Below are positions 28,380 through 40,194 of a stretch of 64,000 nt of DNA, one piece after another. The notes beneath the pieces were generated by a model. The model did no database searches and was not told where the DNA came from. It was given only the letters and a program-made list of their open reading frames with translations. The position numbers and the translations under genes are program-made. Numbering within the stretch: position 1 is the first letter of the stretch; every line of letters begins with the position of its first letter. This DNA comes from Piper betle (Eukaryota > Streptophyta > Magnoliopsida > Piperales > Piperaceae), in the NCBI GenBank assembly GCA_033002965.1, contig JAURVB010001792.1, positions 1 to 64,000 of the forward strand, read 5' to 3'.

Positions 28380-31300
28380 ATGAGTAATACACGGATGGCG
28401 GTAGTGCGTCTTCAGTCAGTGGTAGTGTAGCTCGGACGGCGGCTATGCACCTCGGCGGTGGTTGTGTGTCTTCGGTCAGTGGTAGTGCATCTTCTACCAG
28501 GTCCATTTAGAAGTTGTCTCTGTTTTACGCTCTTTTCTATTATATGTTTATTTTATTATTTGCAGGATGGGTTAAGTGGCATTTTATTGGATCCCACTTA
28601 ACTCGGGCCATTTGACCGAACAGTTTTCTGGATTAATAACCCCTCGAGGATGAGATCCCTCGAGGATGATTTCGAAAATAAGATCCACCACAAGTTGCCT
28701 TCGGGCCTATTATATAAATCCCTACTGTAAAACCCGTGATTCGAGTTAGGGTTTTACGTTACCGAACCAGTCGGTTCGACCGTTGGTTCGAGTCGAGTCA
28801 GTTTCATGAATCGCGTGCTGAGTCGAGACCAGCCGTGAGTTATGAGCGATGAGAGTCAGGTGTACCTGAATATATGATGATAACGTCGAGAAGATGGTGA
28901 GATACGAGTTATCTGAATATATGAAAGTATGCAGTATTTTTTTCTTTTTTATATGTTTGATCGAAGAAATAGTTTTAGGCCGAATAACGCATTAGGACGC
29001 GTTTGATTATATTTGGGTGGGTTATTAGTTATAGAGCATGCCATTTGGATGTTGTTGTGTTTGTTTTATTTTATAGAATTTTTCCATATTTTTCTAGATT
29101 TTTTTTAGAATTTATTACGAACTAGTTATTATTTTGACTCGAGTGGGAATCGAGTCAATACTTATTTACGAAAATGCCATCGCACACACTTCTTCTTCCT
29201 CCCGACCCTTTCTTTTTCCAAAACCCTATCCACCGCCGCCGCCCCTTGCAGTCGCCGCCGCCGCCGTTGCCGACGCCGGGCTGCCGCCGATCGACGCCGC
29301 CCCGCCCCGCCGTGAAGTCGCCGTGCCGCCACGACCCACCCCGGCCACTGCCTCGCCGCCACGACGCCGGATTTGCCCCACGAACCGCGACGCTCCGCCC
29401 GTCGATTCCGCCGCCGTTCGGCCGCCGTCGCCGCCGCTACGACCACCAGTACCACCCCCTCGCCGTCGCCGACATTTCCCCCATCCTCCCGACCGCCGTC
29501 GAGGCCGGCCGGAGCCCCGATTGGAGAACGCCGCCGCCGCCGCCCGTTTTCAACGTCGCCGCCGACGGCCATCGCGGCCTCGGTTGCTCTGTTTGACACC
29601 GCCATCGGACCAAGCTCGTCGAGCTGGTGCCGATAGACCCCTTGATTGCCCCGTCCCGAATCGTCGCCGGAAAACCGTCGGAATCCGCCGGAAAACCGCC
29701 GATACTCGCCGGAAAACCGCCGGAACCGCCGGAAAATTGGATTCGAGGGAAGTCCGCCGGATCATCCGCCGAACGCACCCGGTCCAATCTGATCGGACTT
29801 CGGACGCCGCTAGGTGCCGAATTCGAGTTTCGAGCCGCGAAACGGAAACCCTAGCCGTCGCCGATTTTCGACGACGCGAGGTATAATTTATTTTAACTTA
29901 ATTATTTGAAAGTATTGATTATTAGAATTTGCATGTTATGATTGATGAATTGTGCATTGTAATTACTTATATAAATGTGGATTTAATTTAGAATAAAATA
30001 TGAAATTTGTGGAATTGTGTGGTGTTAAAAATAGAAGTTATGAAACTAATTAGGGTTATTAAGTAATAATCATGATCTAATGTAAACTAACCTAAGTAGA
30101 CTTGTTAGAATTGATATAGGTTGATGTGTGACGGTTGATGTGTGATTGTGTTGATTGTGCGTGCATGGTATAGGATATGTGATTCATCATGCGGGCGTTA
30201 GTTTTTAGCTTGATTGTGTAGGTACGGTGTAGGAGCTCGCCGCCTAGGCGCGTGGACCCGTTTGGAGCTTCTACCAGGTCCGTTTAGGACTCGTTCTCTG
30301 ATTTACGCTACTCTCTTGTGTATTTGATTTATTATGTGCAGGACGAGTTAAGTGGCGTTTTATCGAATCCCACTTAACTCGGGCCATTTAGCCAACGATT
30401 TTCCGGATTAATAACCCTCGAGGATGAGATCCCTCGAGTTTGTTTTCGAACTTCAGATCCAGCTCACGTTGCCTTCGGGCCTATTGTATAAATCCCAACC
30501 CAGACCTATATATATGTATAGTTTTCGTGTTTTGGTGAGAGACTGAATGAGGGAAATCCGACTACCGTGCTACGCGAGCGGGCACGTGTGTGTCGACAGT
30601 GGGCTCTGGAATGGTGTGCGGGCCGTTTCATTCCCGAGGGATCCTGACAACTCCACCTTTGAGTTCCTCAAACCCGGAGAAGTGTGGAGGTTCACGGGTA
30701 CTGCATTGCAGCGCATGTCTAGACTTGTGGTTTCAAAGGGTACTGAAGGCGACTGCCCGAGAGTACTCGGCCTTCGTGCTCAAGGCCAGGAGTAATATGG
30801 AAGGTGCAGAGGGCGGATAGGAACGAGATTTGACGCGAGAAGCAATAGAGAAATGGCCGAGGCATGAGAATGTGAAAGATAGGGGGACGCTGTCGACCCG
30901 ATGGCGACGGCTCCCGTATGTGCCCTGATGAGAGTTCTTGAGGAAGTATATGGTTTTGATTCAACAGGAGAGTTTGCTCTCCTGTGCCAGATTGATATTA
31001 GTTATTTTCCGGGCCGGTAACACTCGTTACTGACGGTTTTTCTATATATATGTAGGTGAGGAATGCGAAGCGATGAAAGCTGTCGGGACTGCGGAGGAGC
31101 AGCACGGAACCGCGCACACATGTACCTGCCGCGTGTAACGTATAATGATGGTGTGTTATTGTTATGTAAACGATAATTTTGATGTGTTTGTTTGAGTGAA
31201 TTACTTGTTATGAAACGAACTGATAAATATGAATGAGTAGGGAGCCTTGGAGTACAGACTCGGCTCAGGTAAAAATGAATGAGATAATGGTTGAATGTCA

Positions 31301-32804
31301 TGGTAGATTAGTATGTGTTACCGTATTTTTATAAAATAGTATATATTTTCTTTTGGTTTTTCATTTATTATTTTGTCTTGTCTTTGCTTGTACATCATAG
31401 CATGCATGTAGGACTACGTTAGAACCCACGCATCCCATCCATGCATTTCATGTTTGCATCTCCATCTTGAGACACCGAGGGCAGATCCGGGTCGGCTTAA
31501 CCGAACCCAGTAGATTAGCGAACGGTTCGGTCGCCGGTGACATTTCCGGGTCGGTTCACGGGTGAGCCGAGAACGGGGTGTTACACCTACCCTAGCCCTA
31601 TATATATGTAGTTTTTCGCGTTTTTAGTGAGACAAGAGATGGAGAAACCGACTGCACGTACCATGAGTGGATGTCGTGACAGTCAAAGCGGGCTCTGGAT
31701 TAGTGCCAGCGGACTGTTCCATTCCCGAGGGATCCTGGTAACTCCGCGTTTGAGTTCCTCACACTCAGAGAATGTGGAAGTTTACGGGTACTGTTTAGTA
31801 CAGCGCATGTCCAGACTTGTGGTTCAAAGGGTACTAAAGGCGACTGCCTGAGGAGTACTCGGCCTTCGTGCTCAAGGCCAGGAGAAATATGGCAGGTAAG
31901 GAGAGGGCTTAGGATTTGAGACAGAAAATGAAGTAAGAAAATGCCAAGACCGGCATCAGCAGCAGCAGATCAGTAAGTTCGGGATGCTACCAGGTCTGCA
32001 GCCCAGTGGCTCCTCGGTAGTGCCCTTCAGAGTGTTCACGTGGAGTATATGATGTTTTCTTTCATATGAGAGTTTGCTCTCATAGCCAGCTTGTTATAGT
32101 TATTTTATTTTCCAGATTAGTAACACTTGTTATTAACGTGTTTTTATACTATATGTAGGTAATAATTACGAGTTAGAGGAGCCAGCTTGGACGGAGGAGC
32201 ACTATTATCGCTGCACACATGTCAGTCGATAGAGTTGTTAATATTCTATTTATGATGCTATTATATTGTGAATGTTGTGAAATGCTAAGATATGGTATAT
32301 ATGATTAAATGTTATGAGATGATGATAAGATATGATGATGTGACATAATTGAATGCTAAGACATGATGGCAGAATGTGAAACATGAATAGATTGCGCAGC
32401 AGGAGCGCGTTGGGTTGAAACCCAAGCTTTAGAGCGAGTAAACAGTATATCAGATTGTGTGAATGAAGTTGCGTGATATATAGATACATGTTTGCATATA
32501 TGTTTATATATAGTATTTTGACAGGGTGACCCTAATTGCACTTTTAAGGAAAATTCTGTCCGTTTTATTTCAGAATTTTCATCGATTTTGATCGTAATTG
32601 TGATGGTGTGTAATTTAGTTTGCATGTCATCCATGTAGTATCATGTTAGGATTCTGTGCATTCATCCATGCATGACGAGTAATATCTTCATCTTAAGACG
32701 CCGAGATTAAATCCGCGTGAGTTGGGTTCGGGTTAGCCGACCTAACCGGGGCTTGTAACATGCCGGTTCGGTTTACAAGCGTGGACCGGATTTGGGATAT
32801 TACA
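28380..32804 (+). mobile_element. Outer Ty3/gypsy LTR, split by a nested insertion
   Basis: Two pieces, about 28380-28725 and 31586-32804, join into one LTR that aligns in order with the nested LTR inside it. Shared landmarks are cttctaccaggtcc, cccacttaactcgggccatt, gatgagatccctcgagg, cttcgggcctat, ccctatatatatg (a TATA box), gagggatcctg, cggccttcgtgctcaaggcc and gagagtttgctct. The right end reads tttgggatattaca (32804) and is followed by gag-like sequence. The left boundary is not clear: homology to the inner copy becomes firm only near 28480, so the 5' part has diverged or been lost. Confidence 0.7.
28726..31585 (+). mobile_element. Large (2860 bp) LTR nested in an LTR of its own family, with target duplication
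   Basis: It starts TGTAAAACCCGTGATTCG, ends ACGGGGTGTTACA, and is flanked by the direct duplication CCTAC (28721-28725 and 31586-31590). With no gag-pol inside and no second LTR, it is best read as a solo LTR. A CCTATATATATG box near 30507 marks the likely promoter, giving a U3 of about 1.8 kb and R-U5 of about 1.05 kb. U3 contains a very GC-rich, CCG/CGG-dense island (29220-29880) with long open frames on both strands; these look like composition artefacts, not genes. The insertion point in the host LTR lies about a dozen bases upstream of that LTR's own TATA box. Confidence 0.88.
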
Positions 32805-35800
32805 ACCATAGTGCCACCAGAGAGGCCAGTGTGCCAATTTCAGTTAGTCAACGCAATGAGAATTATCATCAAGACAGTCATCGTGACAGTCATCGTAGCA
32901 AAAGCAGTCGAAAAGAGAGGGATACACCAATTGCCAGATTAGCTAAAGTTCAATACAAATGTCGTAAAACCAAGAGGAATTCAGAAGAGAACTCAAGCAT
33001 ATAGCTCTTTTAATGGCCAGAGTTGAGAAAAGACCAGCAGTGGATGAAGAGGCATGAGGAGAGCCAACAGTTCCCATGGGCCTTCCGCCGCCTCCTCCTC
33101 CTCCACCGCTGCAACAGAGGACTACTCCACCAACAACTCCTCTGTTTGTCCCATTTTAGGCGAGGATGGGACCGAATGTCAGTGGACCCACCATAGCAAG
33201 TAGTGGGCATACTATAATGGAAGTGGAGCTGTAGAATGATGACAGTGTAACAATAGGTATAGGACCACAGTTTTCGCAATATGAGCTAAGAGAAGGATTG
33301 AACAGATCAGTGGATGCCAAGAGTCCTGAGCTATGGCAGTATGAAAGGTTTGTGAAGAATGGTGGACGACCTTTCTTTGGGAAGTTGGATGCAAAAGAGG
33401 CATTCCTATGGATATCATCGATCATTGGAGTATTTGGTAGTTTGAGGTGCCCGATGGAGCACAAAGTGCACATTATTTAAGGGGCATTCCAAGACGAAGC
33501 ATGTAACGACCAAGCCTAAAGTGCAACAAAATTGGCTAAGTCATTTCTTTAACAGTGGTTAACCAAGTTAAAGATATATAGTCCATTCTCACTGATAAAC
33601 AGAATCTTATCCCAGTAGGTATCTGATGTGGGACTTAGTTGAGGGATCTCACAATCCACCCACCTTAGTAAATTTGCGTCCCCGAAATTCCTACACTTGG
33701 CCTGTTGCTAGCCTCAGTACACGTCCTTCTCTGGTCCATGACTGGTAACCTTACCCGACGTCCCTAGTCCAGCTCATCATCTAACACGGAGTCAAGGTTG
33801 CTATGATACCACTTGTAACGACCCTCCCATTTCGAACTACGAGCCAAGTGTTACTATATGAAACTAAGTGTCTCATAAATTAATTTTCTATTTAATTTTC
33901 TAGATTTAAAATAAAACCATGAGATAAAATTTAATATAACAAATGCTCAGAATAATCTAAGCCCCATGAACCGAACCAAAAATCCCACTGTCATGCAAAC
34001 AATCTAAAAGTATAATAATAAATAAGAAAAAAATTCAAAAGTCTAAAAATAGAGCCCTCCAGCTGTCCCGACTTTACCCATCCTTCCATAATGCTCACAC
34101 ATGTGGAGGCAATTCCACATTAGTGATAAAAATACTAAGTCATATAATTATAAGAAACAAGTTAATATATTCAACAATATCTGAATTTAAGTCTTTTAGT
34201 GATTATGAGCCATATGCCGAGTTCTTAATGACGTCGGGAGGAGTGGCTCGGCCAACATCCGAACCTACGGTCTCGTATGCGCCCACACGTAATGTGTGCC
34301 AATGGCTTGTGGTTTGCTGATGTTTGTTATTGACTCACCCTAACTTGGTAAATCGCAAGTTGCATAATGAGTGGATTTTGTTGCCCGCTCGTGCCATGTT
34401 ACCTTTCGGCATAGGGGCAGGTGTTCAATCTCTCAAAAAATGCCTTCCAAGAGTGCGCTGTGTCGAACTGAATCCAATTCTTTGACCCTCGAGCTGTGCT
34501 CAGTTGTGCATGGTGATCAAATGTGGGCGTAGGTTGAGCTAGGGTCCCAAATAAGGATAATATAATATTTCCCAAGTAGTTATACAGAACCTGGAATTGT
34601 AATGAGGCGCCCACAAATATGACCTCCGAGTCCTAATAATAGCTCGTGGAGACTTCTCTAAGGCTCTTCCTTTGTGAGCCAAATGTGCTCGCAAACTATC
34701 AAGATAATGTTATATGTTAACATCAACAGAATTCTCAGCTTTATATGAAGAAGGAGATATGTGTGAAATGGGGTTAAAGGTCACTCATTAAATTTTATAG
34801 AAAAGAGCATAATCACACATAACTATGTTAAACACACGATCCATTTTGTGTGATTATATGAAGGGTCAAAAATTGACTGGTGAATTGAAGTGGGAATGAG
34901 TGTCAAATTTCACTCCTAGGGTCCACATCCTAAAGATTCAGTAAGTAAGTTTGTTTAAAACCATCAATAAATACCATCATGCTCGATACACTTTTAAGGT
35001 CATAATTAATAATTTATTATGTTAGTTCCTATGAATTAATTTAGTCAGCATCATTCAAGCATTTGTTCTAAAATTTCTAGAAAACCAAATATAAATAACC
35101 TAATTATTTTAGGGTTTTACACTGTCCCCTGGCTTGGGAATTGGCATCCTCGAGAAAATATATTAAGGGAGAAAGGATTGGGGTTTTGCAAAGCCAGGAG
35201 TATAGGATGGGGTTCAAAATGCATTCCACCTTTGCCCAGCGTCAACACCGGAACGTCGCTTGGGGGAATTCATGAGTGGAATTTGATGGAAAGTGCTTTT
35301 TACGCGGATCGTCGAAAAGAAGAGGAAGGAGCTAGGAATTCTTGGCATTGAGGTAGGGACCTAATGATGGTAGGTGCAATACTGAAGGACCAAGGTTAAA
35401 AGCTCTAGAGAGATTCGCGCCAAATTTGGTTCCACACCTTGAAGGGAAAAGAAGGATAGAGCGATTTATATGAAGACCTCCATCATGAGATCAGGATGGT
35501 CTGTCTTGATAGGAAGTTTACTAACTTCGGTGATGTTGTGAGAGTTGTAGGTGAGGCGGAGCGAGTTATAGCTGCTAGACCTCTCCTGGATTTCTACCCT
35601 ATGTAGCAACATCCAAGGCCATATCAGCCAAAGCAAGAAACACAACATAGACATTGAACAGATGCAACAATTGCCATGATGGCTATAGATGACTATGTCC
35701 AAGGCTACAGAGCACCCTTCTGTCAGAATTGCCATCCTCATCATGGAGGTGAATGCGGAGTAGGTACTAGGGTATGTTATAGTTGTGGTCAACTAGGGCA

Positions 35801-36796
35801 TAAAGCCGCAACTTGTCCAATTGGCCAGACCTAACAGCTGATGCTCCTAGCCCCTCCACAGAGACTTGCACTCCCAGCTCCCCAGCAGCAACCACAGCTA
35901 AGAGGCCAATAAGGCCAAGGTCAAGGCCAGAGAGGTGGAGACCAAAAGTCACTGAGACAATAGTAGAGGGGACTAAACCAGAGAGGTTATATGGCAGCAA
36001 GGAAAGCCAGACAGTAGAGGGGTAGAAAACAGGGACCGCTAGCTCAGAATTAGGCCGTACCACCTGTAGCATCTCTTGCCCCAGCATAACAACAGCCAAT
36101 GAGGATGTATGTAGCCGCTATGGTAAAGGCACTTGAGAATGCGAAAGTCGTGACAGGTTCGCTCTCAGTAGGCTTTGTACCTACACAAGTCTTATTTAAT
36201 TTTGGCTACACGCACTCATTTATTTCGTACACACACACAACTAGAATTGGACGTAAGATATAAAAGTTAGGACATTCAATATTAGTGTCCACTCCCGCCG
36301 GTAGTTTGATAGCTATGGGCGAGTGTGTGCTGTAATGTTCATGTTGAGATTTAACAGCAATAACTTGTAGCTGATTTGATATTGTTCAAGCTACAAGAAT
36401 TTGATGTGATATTTAGAATGAGCTAGATGTCCAAGCAAGGAGCCTTGATAGATTGTCAAAGAAAGACGGTAACTTTCCACCACAAAAGACTCCACTTTCT
36501 CTTCCAAGGTCAGGGCAGAGAAAGAGAACAAGGATGAATATCCTATCAGAATGCAGTGAGATAACTAGACAAAGGCATTGAAATGATAATGACAGCGTTA
36601 GTTTTGGCTGAGAAGAGTATTTCAGATGACAAGCCGAGCATTGAGGAGATTCCAGTGGTCAGAGTATTCACTGACGTATTCCTAAAGGAGATTACTAGAT
36701 TGCCACTAGACAGAGGGGTAGACCTTGCCATCAAGCTGATGCCTGGAACAACACCAATTTCTAGAACTCCAAGTGAGCCGGATTTGGGGTGTTACA
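32805..36796 (+). pseudogene. Degenerate Ty3/gypsy internal region (gag, zinc knuckle, protease, start of RT)
   Basis: Pieces of a plant Ty3/gypsy polyprotein follow the outer LTR in order, with many stops and shifts. The gag core lies at about 32860-33500 (ARLAKVQ..., then LDAKEAFLWISSIIGVFGSL) and resumes at about 35210-35620 (RFAPNLVPH, VCLDRKFTNFGDVVRVVGEAERV) after an inserted block. A CCHC zinc knuckle, CYSCGQLGHKAATC, lies at about 35776-35820. A protease remnant, LFNFGYTHSFIS, lies near 36190-36230, where the family has an Asp at the changed residue. The beginning of reverse transcriptase is at 36600-36770 (IPVVRVFTDVFLKEI, then PGTTPISRTPS). RT then stops abruptly and joins gagccggatttggggtgttaca (to 36796), an LTR 3' end, so most of pol and the 3' LTR were deleted. 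Non-functional. Confidence 0.8.
33502..35121 (-). mobile_element. Composite LTR-element fragment inserted in the gypsy gag
   Basis: Read on the minus strand, a 1308-bp LTR (35121-33814) runs from TGTAAAACCCTAAAATAATT to GGTCGTTACA. Two bases later comes the primer-binding site TGGTATCATAGC (33811-33800). A ~160-bp internal stretch ends in the polypurine tract AAGGTGGGTGGAT, followed by a much shorter LTR-like block (33653-33502) from TGTGAGATCCCTCAAC to CTTGGTCGTTACA. The two LTRs do not match except at their last ~10 bases, so this is a recombinant or nested pair. Sequence beyond 35121 (to about 35170) resembles the 3' internal end with a purine tract, CCAAGCCAGGGGACAG, of the 1308-bp-LTR family. 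No matching target duplication was found. The 38269-39498 LTR is a relative in the opposite orientation. Confidence 0.65.
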
Positions 36797-36799
36797 ATT

Positions 36800-37740
36800 A
36801 TATAGAACCAAATAAAAAACCTCGATAAATATGAAGATAATGGAAACTCAATTGTAGAAGATGAACCTATGGCTTATAACGAGTCTCTATTTCTAAGTAG
36901 AAAGAACCTTTTCTTCTTTTTTTTTTAAGAAATACACATTACGTAGAACTCTCTTCTTGAATGTATACTTTAACCACCATAAAGTTTTAACAATAGGAGT
37001 GTATCTATACTGGTGGAAGGTTTGCACCAAGATGACTTGGGAAAAGGACAACCCTTCTTGAATGTAAACTTTAACCGTCACAAAGCCAACCTGCAGTGAA
37101 GTAGAAACCTTACCATGCAACTGCTAGGTAAGGCAAAAGTGATGACCCCGCCAGTTCCCAAGGAAAATAAAGATGAACTAGTTACAGACCTCATGAATAA
37201 GCTTAAGATGATCGTTGATGACGGTGAAATGCTCTAGTTCTATCTTGACTCCCCTGCATGTGTGGAACTCATCTTAAAAGGATGTCAGGAGGTGTATGAA
37301 TCCCCATGAGTACAAAGGTTCCTTGATTAGGTGGACATCCAAAAATATAACTTTGGAAACAACATTAGGAGGAGCTTCATGCCTTTATTTGACGACCTCC
37401 TTTTGCTTGAACCAATTGAAGGCCCAGACCCCCAGTACATGGCAAACCTCTTCCCACGGGAAGATGCTAATATCAGTTCTACCAAGAAGATAAGTAAGGA
37501 CGTGCCTTCCAAGCCAGATGAAGTCACTATCATGGAAGAAGAGGCCAATGCTCAGACTATGGTGAGCATTTACTTGGAGGGGAGGACCTGTCTACCAGGA
37601 AGCCAACCTGCATGGAGGGGTTTACTAATAAGAAGCGAAGTCTCTACCTCAATTCTCCTTGTTTTTTTACTTAGCCTTTTTGTGTTCCTCTCATTCTTGT
37701 CTTATGGGAATGGTATGGATCACTCTCGTATACTGTATTG
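36800..37740. other. Repeat-derived sequence between gypsy remnant and LINE
   Basis: One 136-residue frame (37331-37741) and short frames near 37140-37300 have protein-like composition (NFGNNIRRSFMPLFDDLLLL, PDPQYMANLF). They might be the ORF1 end or leader of the LINE that follows, but I cannot match them to a known domain. A polypyrimidine run lies near 36905-36927. Confidence 0.35.
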
Positions 37741-38199
37741 AAACTATAGGGGTTCTGGCAAAAACTCCTTCCTCCTGACATCAACCTCCACCTTTGGAAA
37801 CACATCCCCGCTGTTCTCTTCCTATGTGAAACTAAAATTAATTCACCTAATCTTCCACACCTCCTTCATCATACCCTGCTGAACTTCTCCACCTTCCTTG
37901 TACCCAGTGTAGGTCAATCTAGTATTGCTCTTATCACCAAAACTTTCTTAGGGTACAACTAAAATGGGATCTGGGGATCCCTATCCTCCTTGAAGCTAAG
38001 CATGCCCTTCCCTTTCTGTGCAATGTATGGATACCACCATAGAGAATTGAAACTTAACTTCATCAGATGGTTACACTCCATCCTCCATTCATCCACCCTT
38101 GGCTTATGTTCGGTGATTTTAATATTACCCTAGATAAATCTAAGAAGTCAGGAGGTCGATGGTTCTCAATCTTTCAAAATAAACTCACTTTGACCTGGG

Positions 38200-39498
38200 C
38201 AAATCTAAAACCCCCGATTTTTCTCCTTATTATATTTTTTAGGATGAAAATTTCCAAGCTCGGGATATTGTAAACCCTGAAAATAATTAGGTTAGTTTAT
38301 TTTGGGTTTTGTAAATCTTAGAAAAAATCTTAAATATTATTTAATTAAATTGATTCTTGGGAATCAATATCATAAATTATCAATTATGACCTTCAGTGTA
38401 TTAATACGATGGTATTTATGGATGGTTTTAAATAAATTTTATTTATTGAATTTTTACGGTTGGGAGTTAGGAGTGCGATTTGAGAACAATTCGCATTAAT
38501 TCAATAGTCAGTTTTTCACTTGTCGTAATCATACAAATGATTGGTATTTAATATAGTTATGTGTGATTGTGTTCTTTTATATAAAATTTATTTAATGACT
38601 TCTTGAATTTCACACATATTCTTCTATATAAAGGAGAATTCTGTTGATGTTAAATAAAACATTATCTTGATAGTTTGTGAGCACATGTGGCTCACAAAGG
38701 GAAGACTTTAGAGAAGTTTCATTTATATTAGGATCATGTCATAGTTGTGGGTGCCTCTACAAAATTCCAGGTTCTTATAATTACTCAAAATGTTATATAT
38801 TCCTATTTGGGAGCCTTGATCAGCCTGAGCCCACATTCGACCACCAAGCGCCAAGTGTAACCGGGGTTAAAAAATTGACTCAGTCTAACACGGGGTAGCA
38901 CCCTTAATATTCTTGAGAGATTAAATACCTGTGTGCATGCCGAAAGGGGTGACAGGGCATAGTAGCGCAAGATCACTCATTATGTACTTATGATACCGAA
39001 AGGGTAAGGTAATGGCAAATATTGGCAACTGCAAGTCTTGGGTCATGTAACGTGTGTGTACATACATGTGGGCGGCCACCCTCCCAGCATAATAAGAGCC
39101 TGGCATAGGCTCATAATCACTAAAAGATTCAAATTCAGATGTTGTGGAATATATTAACTTGTTTCTTGCAATTATATAACTTGGTATTTTTATTACTAAT
39201 GCGGAATTGCCTCTGTAGGTGTGACCATAGAAGAATGAGTAGAGTTAGGAAACCTATAGGACTCTCTTATTGGACTTTTGATTTTTCTTTTTTGTTATTA
39301 TACTTTTAGATTGTTTGCATGGCAGTGGGATTTTGGTTTGGTTCATGGCGTTTAGATTATTCAGTGCATTTGTTATATTAAATTTTATGTTATGGGTTTA
39401 TTTAAAATATTAAAAATTAATAGAAAATTAATTTATGAGACACTTAGTTTCATATAGGAACACTTGGCTCAGGGTTCAGAATGGGTAGGTCGTTACCG
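38200..39498 (+). mobile_element. 3' end of a gypsy-like element: polypurine tract plus LTR, inserted in the LINE
   Basis: The LTR runs from TGTAAACCCTGAAAATAATT (38269) to GGTAGGTCGTTAC (39498). It is preceded by aggatgaaaatttccaagct and cgggatat, the same internal end and purine-rich tract seen next to the minus-strand LTR at 33814-35121. The LTR bodies also correspond in reverse complement, including catataggaacacttggctc against gagccaagtgttactatatg. About 65 bp of the internal region precedes the LTR, so it is a 5'-truncated element rather than a solo LTR. I could not identify a target duplication. Confidence 0.65.
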
Positions 39499-40194
39499 CA
39501 AAACTCAACCTCTTTGACTTAGAGCACTCAAGAACCCACTTCACCTGGTCAAATAAGCGTTCAAATTCTAATAGAATCTGTGAGAGACTTGACTATGCTT
39601 CTTTCACTAATGATTGGATCTCAAAATTCCCCCATGCAAAAGCCATGCACCTACCCCCATATGCTTCGGATCACCTACCCATTTTGATAACCCCCAAGCC
39701 CCAAAGTAAATCCTTGAGATGGTTGTTCAGATTCCTTAACTATTAGACCATGAACCACTAACCCTTACTTTGAGAATGTCTTTAAGGAAAACCTACTCCC
39801 TTTGGGATGAACTAAATTTCCTTCAAAATGTAGACTCTCTCGTTGGATATCTCCTATCCTGGCATAATGATCATTACGAGGACCTTACTGCCAAATCTCT
39901 ATCCTTCAGAAGGAGATGTCCAAAGAATTTAGCTCCTCCCACCATCTTGCCTCACAGTTGAAAACCTCGTCTACCCTCCTAGAAAATCTCCTAATGAAAC
40001 AAGAAAACCTGTGGAAACAAAAAGTTATGGCTAGACACCTTCTTCTTTGGAAGCGCAATACTAAATACTTCCATACTATGGTCAACAAAAACAAAAAAAG
40101 TCTCTACATCCATACCATTATGAAAGCTGATAATACTCTAACCTTGGACCTTGAAGAGATTGCCCATACTTTGTTTGAACGGGCACAAACATGA

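Larger units (their letters stand above)
26100..28380. other. eIF2D 5' region and AT-rich intergenic DNA
   Basis: 26100-26470 holds the likely 5' leader of eIF2D, including a GC-rich GCCGCCGCCGCCGG patch near 26440. Beyond it the sequence is AT-rich with two (TA)n tracts and, around 27360-27800, a gggttcgggtcg/aacccgacc-rich stretch resembling a decayed inverted-repeat element. I see no coding exon. Confidence 0.5.

Noticed and set aside
29134..29886. 250-residue Pro/Arg-rich open frame on plus, with 147- and 140-residue frames overlapping on both strands
   Set aside because: All frames are open because the DNA is CCG/CGG-rich. There is no domain or splice context, and it lies in the U3 of an LTR.
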